Part shown: one piece after another, positions 25,224-38,050 of the stretch | Position numbering within the stretch: position 1 is the first letter of the stretch | Layout: each line of letters starts with the position of its first letter | From: Panopea generosa | Taxonomy: Eukaryota > Mollusca > Bivalvia > Adapedonta > Hiatellidae | Direction of reading: 5' to 3' | DNA: 64,000 nucleotides | Assembly (NCBI GenBank): GCA_029582155.1 | Contig: CM055902.1 | Coordinates: 14,148,086-14,212,085, forward strand | Program-made: the position numbers and the translations under genes | The notes under the pieces: model-generated | What the model was told of the DNA's origin: nothing | The model's input: the letters and a program-made list of their open reading frames with translations, nothing else | The model's database searches: none

Positions 25224-26570
25224 TGTGATTTAATTTAATAATTACAATTTGTTGCTGTGCTGCTTTTTAAATATTTATTTTTCATAGTTTGCTGTTGCTG
25301 GCTGTTGCCAATGTATAAATTGAGACAGTTTTTTTTATTTTCTAATTGAGTTTTTTTTTATTGTGAACATATGCCAAAATACAAATAGCATATACTGATG
25401 TTATATTACACCTCTCGGAATAATTTGCTTTGATGTTTATTAATTAGAACTACATTGTTTTTCCTTTATTGTTTCTCGTGGTCGTTCTCGTTGGTTATGG
25501 ATTTTGGAGGAGGACTGTTGACACACCAAGTAAATAGAATACTTGTAAAGAACGAAAGGCATCTGAACTTGTATTATTGACTATATTATAAATATTATTT
25601 GCTGTTAATTGCAAATACTTACAAATGTGTGTCCAAACATTATGTTTGAATTAATTGTGTATTCACCATATGTGTTTATCATGTGACATGGATCTTCAAG
25701 TGTATGTACTTTTAAACGAATATTGCAGCATTGCTAGTAGTTTTAATTAGTATGAATTTGTTGGTTGTTGAAATGTGCATGACACAAAAGATCTGGCAAG
25801 TATGCAGTCGAGTATGAAACTGAATATTACAATGATAAAAAAGTCATAATAATATGGTTATCTAAACATACATTCCAATGATGAGTTGAAAGTCGTCATT
25901 TAATGATATAGTTAGCTACATTTGAACTGCAATGACGAGTAGTAAAAGTCGTAGATGGATTCAAGAACATCTATCCAGATTACATTGTTTAATGATAAAG
26001 GTTAGAAACAAAGTTTTTGATCAGGTTAGGTAGCAGATACACTAAAACAAAATTGCGTATATTGGTTTTATATTCCTGCAGAAAACCAAATGAACATGGA
26101 TAAATGCTCAACCAGACACGTAATCTTCCTAAAATCTAAAACCAGACTGTTCTCGTAGCACACAATGTCGAGTCTTTCCGATTAACATTTCATTCATTAC
26201 TATGGAAGGATGTTAACAATGTAAACATAGCATTTAAAGCGGCATAGCTAGTATTTTTGTTCTTTCAAATCAACAAACAAACTTGCATAACTGCAATATT
26301 TAGTATGACTTGTGTCAATCTGGAACATGTCTGGTGTAAAATATCTTTAAAGAAATGTATTAGCTGTTATAAATGAATCGAAGGCCATGAGAATTCACGA
26401 AAATGTTTGTCATTCATAAACATGCTTCTTTTTTATCAAAGAAATACTGGCTATACCACTTTAAATAACTTGGCTTCACGTTTGTTATCGATAATGTTTC
26501 AATATCAATATTGTTTTTATTTGTGTGTTATGTGTGCTTACAAAATAAAGAAAACCGTTTATAAAATATT
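25224..26570 (+). other. Probable 3' untranslated region of the EGF gene
   Basis: About 1.35 kb without coding potential, ending at the AATAAA. The extent is inferred from that signal; shorter alternatives are possible. Confidence 0.45.
26544..26549 (+). terminator. Polyadenylation signal AATAAA
   Basis: AATAAAG followed about 25 bases later by a T/G-rich stretch (TATTGTCTGTTT). It is the first canonical hexamer with a fitting downstream element after the stop codon. Confidence 0.45.
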
Positions 26571-26941
26571 GTCTGTTTAACTTCATATCAAAAAGCGTGT
26601 AGACCTATCAAAATATGGATTACGAAAAAGGGAATACAAATGACCGGACCGTGACTTTGATTTCACACTGATATTTTTACAAACTTTTAAGGAATTTCCC
26701 CCGTAGTAGTTAAATGTGAAAATGAATGTCATATATAAATGGCATATTTATGAGATATATATGAAGATTACAGCGAAAACACTAGTCAAACATATTATAA
26801 AATGGATATCTGTTTCGATCCACCCTATTAGCCGCACATATTAATGTACAGCACTTAATTGCAAACTTTGTTCAAAGGATATTAAATGAAATGTAATTCA
26901 ATATGAAAAAAAAAAAATGAATCAAGTACTGGTTCACTAAA

Positions 26942-27326
26942 TCGCTGTGGTGGTCTAGGGATAGAGCGTCCGACTTGTATACGGAAGGTCGTGGGTTCAC
27001 TCAATCGGTTTGGTGGTCTAGGGATAGAGCGTCTTGCGTACGGAAGGTCGTGGGTTCGAGCCCCGGCCTGATTAAAACAACTTATAATAAGACTTAAAAA
27101 CTGGAACTAGAAGCTTTTTTCGCTTGGCGCTCGGCATTTTGAGAATACATGTATTGTTCAAGGACTGGTCGACCCGGTGTCAGTATAATGTGACATGGTT
27201 GGGTATCATACCTTGCCTTTGCGGCATGATGCTCCAGCGTGGCAGCACATTGAATACTGTCTAAAGTATACTCCGTAGCGATATAACTGAAAATGTGTTG
27301 AAAACGACACTAAACACAATACAACA
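26942..27326 (+). repeat. Bivalve-type tRNA-Ala SINE with a doubled head
   Basis: Two tRNA-like heads lie in tandem (26942 and about 27006). Each has GGTGGTCTAGGGATAGAGCG and GGAAGGTCGTGGGTTC; only the second is followed by GAGCCCCGG and the body. The body holds TGTCAGTATAATGTGAC, GGTATCATACC and GCATGATGCTCCAG, and the tail GACACTAAACACAATACAAC. These landmarks match the fuller copy at 40209-40515. Confidence 0.8.
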
Positions 27327-27329
27327 GCG

Positions 27330-28935
27330 GTTTACTAAACTGAAGGTTATTTTTTTAAGAGTTGTTGTCATTTTTTAACTTTGTTATTTGCTGCCACTAT
27401 TGTTCCATGGCTATACGTCACTTCGATAGTCTGGCTAAAAGTAAATTATGTTTATTGTTTTATATCGCCCCGTTTGAAGTAGTTGATTTTCATCAAATCT
27501 AATATTATTTTGGAAGTACTGTGCACCATTTATGTGAAATATTTGACATTCATCTTTTGAATGAGGATACAATGTATGTGTTTAACTTCTATACACATGG
27601 TTATACCTGGTAAATGTTGTTTAATAACACAAAATATAAAAAAAACATGTTAAAAAAACTATGTTTAATAAATAAAATATATGACACATGTAAGTATGTA
27701 TGTGTGTCTTATTGCTCTGCCTTTCAAAATTGCAAGATTCACACAATATCTTAATTCAAATTATTACTATAAAAATAAATTATTGTCGTTAATGACAAAA
27801 TTTAAAAAGACTTAATAACAATAACAAGACGACACGGGTTTTGTATATTGAAATAAACTAGATATATAATAAAGGGTTGAAGTATTACATATCGTGTAAG
27901 GTAGTAAAAGCTATGTCAATTTCACAAATGGACTAGTTTTGCTCTAATGAAAAACTAATTATGCACTATAGGAGACGTCATATTAAAAAAAAACACATAG
28001 TCATGACAACATCACAATCCCAAATGATGAATTAAATAATCATTTTATGGGCATTCCAAACATACTCGGGTTATAACAACGGAAAGACCAGACTGTGAAA
28101 TAAACTATCAATGGAGATCTGAGTATCGTTATATTCAAATCTAGAACACATATCGCAAATCGTTGTACCCTACAAATAAGCCTTTGTAGCAAAACATGTT
28201 TACACTTTAAATAAAGAACTCTTGAACCGACATGCAAAGTCAGTATACATTAATGAATGACACACACTATATGTACAACACAAACATGAATGAAAATCAA
28301 CTATAAATAATTACGTATTGGGACTAAGATTATGTTACTTAGTTATATAAGATAGATAAATATGACTGAAGCCAGGCAGCAACTGAAGGACCGATCTAAA
28401 ACACTGTAATTTTGTCAATCGAGTTACAAATTATGACCCTAATTCTATGTAGCTTTTTTGTTTACCACAATTGAGCCTACATTTATAGTAACGCTGATTT
28501 AATAAGCACCAATGGTTGTTTATTATAGTTATTTCTCCTTTAGAATGTAAGTGCCTCGCCTCTCATGGGGCTTGTTCATAAATTATCTGTGTACCATGAA
28601 TAAGGAAATTTCTTCCGTTTACACTTTCTGTCGTGACCTTTAAAACTTGATACCAAAACAAATAGTATTATAGTACTTTGTTCTATACGTTGTTTTTATG
28701 TTATCGATGTTGACAATTTTGGTAAACAGGTTTCCAACTCGAGAGATATCGTAGTTAAATTAAAACACAAATTTATTAGCAAGGGAGGTAAGTGAATAAT
28801 GAGACGAATCCTGAAAATATCCCGGTTATTGCTCGTGAATGATGTTTTGACCTGTGTAATGTGTTTGTTGTCTTATACACTTTACATAATATTAAGATAA
28901 TGTAAAATTATAGTAAAGTGTATGTTAATTATAGT
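27330..28935. other. Intergenic AT-rich stretch
   Basis: No supported gene. Around 28545-28600 an acceptor-like TTTCTCCTTTAG is followed by a Cys-rich frame (CKC, HGAC) with an in-frame stop. It is too short to call an EGF relic. Confidence 0.5.
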
Positions 28936-28939
28936 GTCA

Positions 28940-29165
28940 CCCCAATAGATAGAGCCAGCCATAATAGGCTTATGAGACCCCTTCATGTTATCTACAGTTC
29001 TTGCCAGACGTCAAACTGTTACACATTCGATACCCTTCAATTTAACTAGTGCTGTGCAGGCAATAGGCTGCATCAGAAAAAAAACTTCTTCAATCAGGAA
29101 TTGATTCTTCGACCTAGCGCTTCAAAGGTACACGCCTCAACCACTAGACCTTGGGAGACGGTGTC
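28940..29165 (-). repeat. tRNA-derived SINE fragment
   Basis: On the - strand it begins with AAGGTCTAGTGGTTGAGGCG (A-box-like) and AGGTCGAAGAATCAATTCC (B-box-like). A body continues to about 28940. The tail cannot be placed. Confidence 0.45.
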
Positions 29166-29309
29166 GTCCGGATATATGTCCGTCAGGAGATGTAGCATTA
29201 AAAAGACACAATCAGCTGACACTTCGTTCTTCCACTGTCATTTAACTAGTCAGCGTTAATATAAGTTCCGCTGTCACAATTCTTTCTCGAATGGGCTTAT
29301 TAATTCTTA

Positions 29310-29615
29310 ATTTTATATTGCATAACATCGGACCCTGTTTGCTAATTCTGTAGCGCGTCTGAATATCAATTCAGTGTTCGGGAGTTCGAATTCGTGACTG
29401 GCCACTCCTACGTGGTGATTGATTTATGACATTGCATTTTATTTTCATTCGTCTCTGATCACTGATTCAATTGGAAAAAGTTGTCTGTTACTTGCGGAGA
29501 TGGGTATGCTCGAGTAGTGTTTAACTGTTCAAGATCCCATGAAAGAGCGGTAAGGTTAACTGACGATCCGTTAGCCCTCGAGGGCATAAAAGTGACGCTA
29601 AGAATTCAAACAAAC
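29310..29615 (+). repeat. SINE, second family, with tRNA-like head
   Basis: The most complete copy of this family: a head with GTAGCGCGTCTGAATATC and GGGAGTTCGAATTCGTG (B-box-like), a body with CATTCGTCTCTGATCACTGA and CAGTT/CTGTTACTTGCGGAGATG, and a tail with CGTTAGCCCTCGAGGGCATA and GACGCTAAGAATTCAAACAAACAAA. The tail resembles the GCGACGCTAAACAC tail of the Ala-type SINE. Confidence 0.75.
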
Positions 29616-29619
29616 AAAA

Positions 29620-31055
29620 CTCATTATATCACTTGTTGAACATTTATTTGTGATATATGATTCTTTTTTATTTTAGATATGCAAATATGTTAGTGTGATT
29701 TTCTCAGTAACTGTCGCCATTATATTAAAGAAAACAATAAAAAAAAACATTGCAAGCACGTTTACATTCAATACATTCTTTAATTAGTGTGGCAATGATA
29801 TTACATTCTATACTATATGTATATCTATAATTTCCCCAAATCATCCTTGTTACATATGCATGGTTATGTATTGTTTCCTTTTTGCCAAATATGTTAACTA
29901 AGCATATTGTTATTGTCCGCAAGGTTTTTCCTGGCACCATGACTATTCCGTGTATATCCGTAAATTAATTTTCGGTGTTCGGACGTAAATAGTGAAACTA
30001 CTGTTGATAAATCGACACCAATACTTTTTTAAATCGACATCATATCTCACTCACAAATAGCTCCACGGGGAAGGCAACTTGAAGTATTGGGGAAGATTAA
30101 TGAACACCAGGTTAAACCTTACGGACAATAGTACTGCATTTTGTTTTGTATCGTAATTATAATCTGATTAATTATCCGTAATGGAATTATGAGTTACTCT
30201 AATTTTTACATTAAAACAATATATGCCTTTGCAAATTTGTCAAGAACGAATTTCTGGTTAAATATTAATACGCATATTTTTGTGTTCTGTCTGACATTGC
30301 ATATTCACAATCAGATACGTCTTTTAAAATAAAACACTCAAATTGTTAGCATCAACGCAAGTTTTTCATTTCAACGACTGGCCTCATTATCCAGATTTCT
30401 CTACGAGTCACGTTTTATATTGACATCGTCACATAGGTAGGATGTGTGTAAACAATGGGATTTTCGAAGCGGGTGAATAGTAAACGTGGCGATCTTTATA
30501 AGTGTTTTAGTAAAAAAGTGTATCAGCCAACTTAAAGTTTAAATGACATTGGGTACTATTTTTTATTCGCCTATTAACAGAAAAAAACAAGTTTTAACAT
30601 TGTGTTCAATTATATGATAAACATTCTACCGTCACCTTTTTTTTTGTATTGTTCACTTTCTTTTCGTGGTATATTTATTGTGTCATTACCATCTAACTAA
30701 TATTTAAATTCAGATAGTTATTAATATAATGTCAAAATCTGTTATTACATTTACAAAGAACTGGGTTTTGTTATGTAAATAAGAGAATATTTGATATTAT
30801 AATTAAAGTGTTATATTGTTATAGTAACAATATATTTGTTTGTAATTAAGGATTCGTTTTTTATGTGTTTGAGGGTGTATTTTTGCTATGTTATTTAATG
30901 TTGTTAAGGGATTAAGTTTGTTTGCTAGATTAGATAGTTCAGATATACAGTGTATTTTGCAATTAAGATACTTTCCGTGTTTTTTTTTATCATTAAGCAA
31001 TAATGTATATTGGTTATGTTATTAAACGTAACATGTTTTTGTTTTGTTATTAAGG
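29620..31055. other. Intergenic AT-rich stretch
   Basis: No gene, RNA or named repeat is supported here. Confidence 0.5.
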
Positions 31056-31059
31056 ATTG

Positions 31060-31722
31060 ATGTGTGATGTTATGTGCCACAAATACTTCAACGATATTTG
31101 TTTCAAAGAAATGCTGCTTAACTATTGCATTAAACATAGTCCTTACTCTTTTTACTGTATGTCTTGTGACTGCGTAGTTGTATGCAAACACTAAATCCAA
31201 TGTGACATATCAATAGCAATCAAGTCTTCAGCAGGTACATTTTATTCAAATACATTTTGCGAAAACAAAAAATATACGTTGATTAAGTTTAAACTTTATT
31301 ATCGGGGAGGGTGAAAGCTAAAAAGTGCTTCTTTATATATATGCACTTAGACCTTTTTCGTGTTCACCCCTCGATATGTCATCAAGTACTATACAGTGTT
31401 TCTACGATACACTACTCTACCTGTCTATTTCACGATTTAAAAAAAAGAAATATACTTATAACAGTGACCAATTAATGCTTCAAGTGTGCATGTTTCTTTA
31501 GATCGTTTTAAGTTTATGTTTTATTAATATCTACCGAACGGTTTCATTACCCCTTCACCGTTACATCGTCTTGCAATTTAAGATATTTACTATCACTTCG
31601 TAAATACAATATTTCATTTTGAGGGTCAAACGGGTCAAATTGATTACACTCAGGTTGTATTTTATGGACGTTATCATTGAGAGCTATATGCACAATGATT
31701 ACTTGGAGTGTTTCATTTGAAA
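31060..31722 (+). repeat. Local duplication family B, tail copy 2
   Basis: Aligns with 38.06-38.72, 45.17-45.80 and 47.37-47.80 kb: ATGCTGCTTAACTATTGCA, CTAAATCCAATGTGACATAT, ACATTTTGCGAAAACAAAAA, TTATAACAGTGACCAATTAA and CACTCAGGTTGTATTTTATG. On the - strand its last 190 bases are open, with NETLQVI, ALNDNVHKIQPEC and DPQNEILYLRSDS. Homology stops at about 31722, where a Crypton fragment begins. Confidence 0.75.
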
Positions 31723-32110
31723 CTTGTTCTTTCCAATTAGAGTGATTCTCATACCAGTACGCATCAGTTGTATGAAATACATTCTTTGGAGTCTGGAAAA
31801 GAGCCTCACATGATGGGTTTCTCTTAGACAGATATTTGTCAAAACTGTTGACCGGGCACATTTTACCGTTACTTTCATGCATTCTCACATTTTTGTCTTC
31901 AACTTGATTAGTTGCTTCTCCCTTTTTTTTGAGATTTCTGAATCTTTCTGGCATTCATACTTTTTACCATTTCCATCAATTCGAATGTCAAACATAGAAA
32001 CATTCAGCTGTCGTTGGTTTTCTCGTCCCCGTCTACAAAAATACATGCAGTGTTCAAATCAAGACCACATGGATTGTCGACATCAAACGATACCGAAGAA
32101 TACACCTGAT
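31723..32110 (-). pseudogene. Crypton-type tyrosine recombinase (DUF3504) fragment
   Basis: On the - strand, frames read EHCMYFCRRGRENQRQLN (about 32058-32005) and then NGKMCPVNSFDKYLSKRNP with a following WYEN (about 31865-31750). These are the hallmark blocks of DUF3504, the domain of Crypton recombinases and of host proteins derived from them (ZMYM2, QRICH1 and KCTD1-like proteins). The RGREN arginine belongs to the recombinase core in the family. Two frameshifts are visible: one in the A-run near 31922-31930 and one before EHCMYF. The 3' part with the catalytic Tyr is missing, replaced at about 31722 by the family-B repeat. It is a broken copy. Confidence 0.7.
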
Positions 32111-32119
32111 AATATCTGC

Positions 32120-33790
32120 CTTCTCCATATCTGCTTTATGCTTGGCCCCACCTTTGCCTCTTTTGGATGTATCATTACACATGGATTCAATCATCTCATT
32201 CTCATTAACAGCATTATGCTGATTGTAGATTTGGAGGGTCAAATACGTTTCCTCTTTAACACTAAAACTTTCTTTATACTCTATCCCTTCTTTACTCTCT
32301 ACATAAACAACTTATTTCTTATGTTATACATACAGACATTACTATTACACATTGTGACAACTTTAAGTTATAAAATGTAAACTATAAGTTGTATATATAA
32401 CAACCAAATAATGTGTTTATTTTCATATTTTGCATTATTTTAAAGGTCATATGTTATTATTGTGAACGGCTTTAATATACAATTTTGGAATTTATAAACA
32501 TAGTATGAAGGCATTTATTAATATAAAATGTACATCTTAACATGCTATCATCCTTATTATTGTGTTATGAACAATGTGTTGCTATTTACATATATGTATA
32601 ATGAGAAATAAAACATTTAAAAACACAAACATCTTATTCGCTGACTTGAAAGCATCGTTTTTAACTACATCCACACCTTTCGTCTTGTTAAGGAATCTGC
32701 AATGAACAAAATACATTATTTAAAAAAACAGTATGATTGGTAGTCAAGTGGATATAGTGTTGGTTGCAGGTTCGATTCCAAGCAAAAAAAAAACAACACT
32801 CAGAACTGGTTATATCAGGAAGCGGACTCGAGAGCAACACATCTGTGATTTCTTTACAATCGAGCTAAAATAGATTAGTATAAACTAAAATTATTTGTAT
32901 CTAAATTTCGTTTAATAAATATCTAACCAAACGCATCTGTCAAATTAGGATCATATATTTTTTATTTATGTGGGTGGGGTTGACAGCTAATATTTTCAAC
33001 TCTGGGGACGTTAAATGTGTTAACCATTTCACTGGAGTTAGTACACTGCGTTTGTTATTTTGACAATCCCATGCCGCTATATATTCTCCGGTGCAAAAAG
33101 TTGGTCAGATATTGTCATTTTTATGGAATCTTATAAAAACTGTAAATAAAATCAAATAAAGCTAATCTGTTTATAATTCTTACGTAGTTATTCCACTTTT
33201 AATGGCTAGAAGGCTGGTTCGTTTGTAAATGTCACCATTTGTATTGCGAATTTCAGAGTAGAATGTCCGTAGCCTTTTATTTAACTCATCGTCACTGAAT
33301 TTTCGAGGTCATCTTTAATTTTTGTTTCCATCAAATAGTCTCTTAATAATTTGACGGCATGCTTTGTAGCATTCTCTGTATTTAATGGCATTCTAATATC
33401 AGTAAATTTCTTTTATTCATCTTCACCAAGTGTAGCAAACCGCTTCATTTTGTTTGTCGTCTGACAGTGTGAAAGTCGCCATATAGGTGTGTCGTAAAAT
33501 AAGCACATCCGTGAAATTAGCACTTCTATATTGGCCCGGGGCCGTTCAATATTTTATTATATTGACAGGATGACGTCACATTGAACAAAGAAGGAAATAA
33601 GCAAATGAGGTACAATATATATATATGTTTAAACATGAATTATTCTTACATTTTATTCTTGAGGAATTTCGGTATCTTTGATTTTATGGAACAGATTTTT
33701 AATGATATTAAATCTCAAAAATAACCGTTAAATTATCATGAAGCGTTCCGTCACAGTGCCTGTTTAAACAACACCAATGTTTAAAAAAAT
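32120..33790. other. Intergenic stretch, no gene seen
   Basis: AT-rich. A weak tRNA-like piece (TTGCAGGTTCGATTCCAAG, 32764-32782) may be another SINE remnant. A perfect CRE-type palindrome TGACGTCA occurs near 33573 with no gene start beside it. Confidence 0.45.
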
Positions 33791-33796
33791 TAAGGA

Positions 33797-34346
33797 TTGG
33801 ATCAATAACGGGTATTGACATGACACATTTGGATGTTGTCCCATTCTTTCTGCAATACATTCTGGAGCTGTTGGAGCGTTTGTGGCAAAATAACGCGACG
33901 TCTAATGCGACGGTCTAGGTCGTACCATAAATACTCAATGCATGAGGAGTCCGGTGTGTATGACCGCCGACGTTGTTTGTGGCTAGAAGCTCTTGCTATG
34001 TTGGGTCGGGCGTTGTCCTGCTGAAAAACGAAAACACATGAAGCGTTATAGGCATGACGTGTGGCTGGAGAACTTCATCTCTATATTTCACAGCTGTAAG
34101 GCTACCATTAATTACCAGGGTTGACTTGTGTTATGCTATGGTTCCACATACCATTACAGAACCACCACCAAAACGGTAATGTTCTATGAGACAAGCGTCT
34201 ACGTAACGTTCGCCCTGACGAATATTTACGCGTCGTGACACATGGACGTCCGATTCGTGGTCTATCAACAGCTGTTCCCATATCACGCAGCCGACCCAAA
34301 AGACGACTTGCAATCTGTTTTGAGACCTGCCTTGTAATGATAACAT
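33797..34346 (-). pseudogene. Tc1-like transposase relic
   Basis: Reading leftwards on the - strand: LGRLRDMGTAVDRPRIGRP (end of the helix-turn-helix DNA-binding region), then RFGGGSVMVCGTIA (the SVMVWGxI block), KYRDEVLQPH, FQQDNARPNIAR (second catalytic Asp) and PDSSCIEYLWYDLDRRIRR (third-residue block, family SPDLSPIEHLWDxL). The blocks fall in different frames. About 100 residues between the DNA-binding and catalytic parts are missing. Inactive. Confidence 0.8.
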
Positions 34347-34349
34347 AAT

Positions 34350-35860
34350 TGCATTTTCACGTTGATTTGACGTAGTCTTGGCTTAAATGAAACACGTTGC
34401 GAATATATAAGAACAACTAAAACTTGTACAATGTTGTACAGAAATGATTTAAGACGTGTACAACATATACAATTGTGATTGGAAACCGCTTGCTTTACCG
34501 CGTTAGTTTCAGAAAATGATTGTCTTCTTCTTATTTTATGTTATTAATACGAAAATTTCGGTGATAATGAAAATATATGGTATTATTGTTTCTCTGTAAA
34601 AATAACGATGTTCGTAATTTCCTCTTTTATATATTTCTTAAAAACGTATCTGACAATAGGTCCAAAATGCATTCGACTGTTGCTGGGATTAGTGTGAGTT
34701 ATGGAGATATAAATAATAAATAGCAACTACCACAGTCCGCTAACGCAATCATGGGATGTGTTTGCTTAACGAACTTAAATAAGTTTTATCTTGTCTTTGT
34801 TTATTGTCAATTGATATATTTCCTTCTGTTATGGTGATTTTGTATATTCACTTATCATTCAATGTGATTATATTGACATTTTACAATTAAAATAACAGTG
34901 ATTGCTTATAAAAACATCGTAACCAGATCTTGTTAGAGATGTTTAGAGTCTTAAACGGTTGGTTCTTCTTATGATGACAGACTGTGTCATTAATATTATT
35001 TTTTCATTAAATTTTGTTTAAACAAAAGTATCTCCTACCTTGCACACTTTATGAAAAGAAACACACACATTTGTATGAGTATAAAACACAGCGGTTGTAA
35101 TAAACATGGAATATTCGAGTACTTAGTTGCTTTAAAAGTAGCAATATTGTAATAGCGGTTATCATTATTTTACAACCGACAACTATCCCAGTAGGAGATA
35201 ATTATTTTTTCACCGTTTTATCCATCAGACAATGTTATATATACTGGTGTGCCATATAGCACAAACATTAAGGGGAAAGAGACGAACGCGGTGACTATGG
35301 TGATTTTTCATTCATGTAAAATGCTTATATTTAGATAAAAACGATTTATGTAGACAAAAACAAATAATATTAAATAATTATTGTTATTGTTACACATTTA
35401 TTAATTAATCATTTTAGAGAATGCCATACGGTGAGAAAACAATATATTAAAATCTTCACATAGTACTTTATCAACTACTACATGTAGTACGTGTATTATG
35501 TTGTTGTATCCATTTAAGACATAACATACTATTGAAGAAGTGTATTCTATGTTAGGACAATAACAACATACCATGCTGTTCGATTTTGTTTAATGACCTG
35601 GGAGTAATCATGAATAAATTGATATATGCACATTTTGATTCTGTGAGGTATATTCTAAACTATGTGGTTTGGAATTTATATAGAAATGTGCAAATATATT
35701 ACAGGCAAAATAATGATATTAATACATGTAATTGTATTAGTTTACTCAATATTGCAGAATTATTCATATAGATTTATGTTACAACGCTCAAAGGAAAAAC
35801 TACTTGAAAGTTTGGTGCTAAAATCAACAACCAATAACACTTAATCTACCTATATGGTAT
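34350..35860. other. Intergenic AT-rich stretch
   Basis: No supported feature. Two overlapping short frames at 35586-35844 lack homology or splice support. Confidence 0.5.
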
Positions 35861-35959
35861 ATCAGGTTTTATCAGAGTTAATCGAAGTAAAACCACAGCT
35901 CTTCCGCAAATAAAGTTTTGGACCGTACTTGAATCGAACCATCAAACTATGCGGTGATA

Positions 35960-36090
35960 GGTAAATGCATTTTTGACGGTAGGGTGTGCTTGAGTACTGA
36001 TTATTAACCTTTCACAATCCCAGAAACGGTGACTATCTGTTAGCCCTCAGGGGCCTACAAATTATGCTTAGAATTCAAATATACAAAACT
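35960..36090 (+). repeat. SINE, second family, 3' tail only
   Basis: Retains GGTGTGCTTGAGTACTG, TCTGTTAGCCCTCAGGGGCC and TTATGCTTAGAATTCAAAT. Diverged and 5'-truncated. Confidence 0.6.
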
Positions 36091-37053
36091 GATAAAATCA
36101 TTGTTTAAATGCTACCTTTTGATTTATGAGCCATTTCTATATTAGATAAGTAAACGAATTTGTCACGGTAATGAACATTGCAAGCACTTATACATTGATT
36201 TCAAATCCTTTTCTAGTTCGTAGCGAGCAAATGCAAACGAATCTGTGTATTCATGAGTATGAGAGCTCTTATCGCAACACGTACGATTAAAAAACAAACA
36301 AAAACAAAGACCATATACTGACATTAAAACCCGGAAACGATAATCTGTTTCCGTTGGGTGAATCGGAACACTCAGTTATGCAGGCTGCTTTTAATATGAT
36401 TACATAAAATATAAGAATTCTGACACAAATCCTATTTTCATTTTACATCATGAACAGCCTTTTTTAAAGTTTGTTGATATTTTTGTACAAAACTTCAAAA
36501 AAGTATATAAAAGAGTAAATGAAAGTAATAACAACGTTCGCAACATCTAATCGTGTCGGTAACCCCTGTTTGCTTTCACATACTTACATCTACGATATTA
36601 ACGCATATGTATGTTTTTGAAAAAAAAAATGCCTGCAAATTAATCACTTCAATAACCATTACTAGGTTCCATGTTAAATTGTATCAAATGATTGACAGTG
36701 AAATACGATGACGAGATGTAACAAGAGGAATATCTTGAACAAATTATCATGTATTCGAAGTAGATTTATGGTTCATTAATGGAATTGTACGGTTGAAAAT
36801 GTTTTGTTTTTGTATAGTGTGTATAGCTTGACATTAACTTTATTTATTGTAAATACGTTTCATTAAATTTTATTATATTTCTTAAAAAAATATATTTTTT
36901 CATCACACATGGCTTACCCGCGTATTTATAACGGTATCGTCCATCCCTAATATTGTTTACTTTATATTGCATGTAAGATACAACGGAAATTGTATGCAGA
37001 TTTAATAATGGAAATGCATTGACAGTTTGAATCATTATATATCCTAGAACGCG

Positions 37054-37296
37054 ATGAATATGGCAGGTTTGTTAATTATTATCTTCATATTAACCTACTT
37101 CATTAAACCTGACGAAATTGGAATTTCACCCAATGGAAAATTTGAACGATGTATTTCAGTTTACTTCATTAACCGTCGTCGATACTTACAGAGAGCTTTC
37201 GCTAGAGCTGCTGACAATCGTATACAAAAAGACATTGACGTATTGCAAGAGTGTTATCGAGTAAATAAACACATAGGTACATTAGAATTATTTTAA
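37054..37296 (+). CDS. Candidate small protein with hydrophobic N-terminus (family B, copy 1)
   Basis: An 80-residue open frame starting MNMAGLLIIIFILTYFIKPD, a possible signal peptide or anchor, with RRRYLQRAFARAADN in the second half. The copy at 44546-44749 shares both blocks in frame. One copy has lost one base and then five more relative to the other, so the frame differs between the two blocks but is restored at RYLQRAFAR. I do not recognise the product. It may be an exon, a small secreted peptide, or chance. Confidence 0.3.
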   Translation: MNMAGLLIIIFILTYFIKPDEIGISPNGKFERCISVYFINRRRYLQRAFARAADNRIQKDIDVLQECYRVNKHIGTLELF

Positions 37297-37420
37297 CAGT
37301 TTGTATTAGTCGTTGCCTTATGTTTTTAACCACACTCAGAAAAACAAAGGCAGACTCATTTCAAATGTTATGGAAAAAGTTGCATCGACTAATTAACTAA
37401 ATAGATAATTAATACTTTGT

Positions 37421-38050
37421 GAGATGATTATGATGTTTATACATTGTTAGATGATTATGATTGTTATACATTGTTAGATGATTATGATGGTTATACATTG
37501 TAGATGAGTATGATGGTTATATATTGTTAGATGATTATGATGGTTATACATTGTTAGATGATTATGCTGGTTATACATTGTAGATGATAATGATGGTTAT
37601 ACATTGTTAGATGATTATGATGGTTATACATTGTTAGATGATTATGATGGTTATACATTGTTAGATGATTATGATGGTTATACATTGTAGATGATTATGA
37701 TGGTTATACATTGTTAGATGATTATGATAGTTATACATTGTTATACTTAGTTAGATGATTATGATGGTTATACTTTGTTATACTTTGTTAGATGATTATG
37801 ATGGTTATACTTTGTTAGGTGAATATGATGGTTATAAATTGTTATACATTGTTAGATGATTGTGATGGTTATATTTGTTAGATGATTATGATGGTTATAC
37901 ATTGTTACATGATTGTGATGGTTATACATTGTTATACATTGTTAGATGATTGTGATGGTTATATTTGTTAGATGATTATGATAGTTATACTTTGTTAGAT
38001 GATTATGATGGTTATACATTGTTAGATGATTATGATGGTTATACATTGCG
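37421..38050 (+). repeat. 27-base minisatellite
   Basis: About 23 units of GATGATTATGATGGTTATAC plus ATTGTTA, with shortened units and an extra TTATACTTTG block in some. The same unit occurs at 44900-45172 in the paralogous copy, so the array predates the duplication and has changed length since. Confidence 0.9.

Noticed and set aside
28543-28600. Possible EGF exon relic after an acceptor-like TTTCTCCTTTAG
   Set aside because: Only about 18 codons with four cysteines and an in-frame stop. Too short and too loosely patterned to support.
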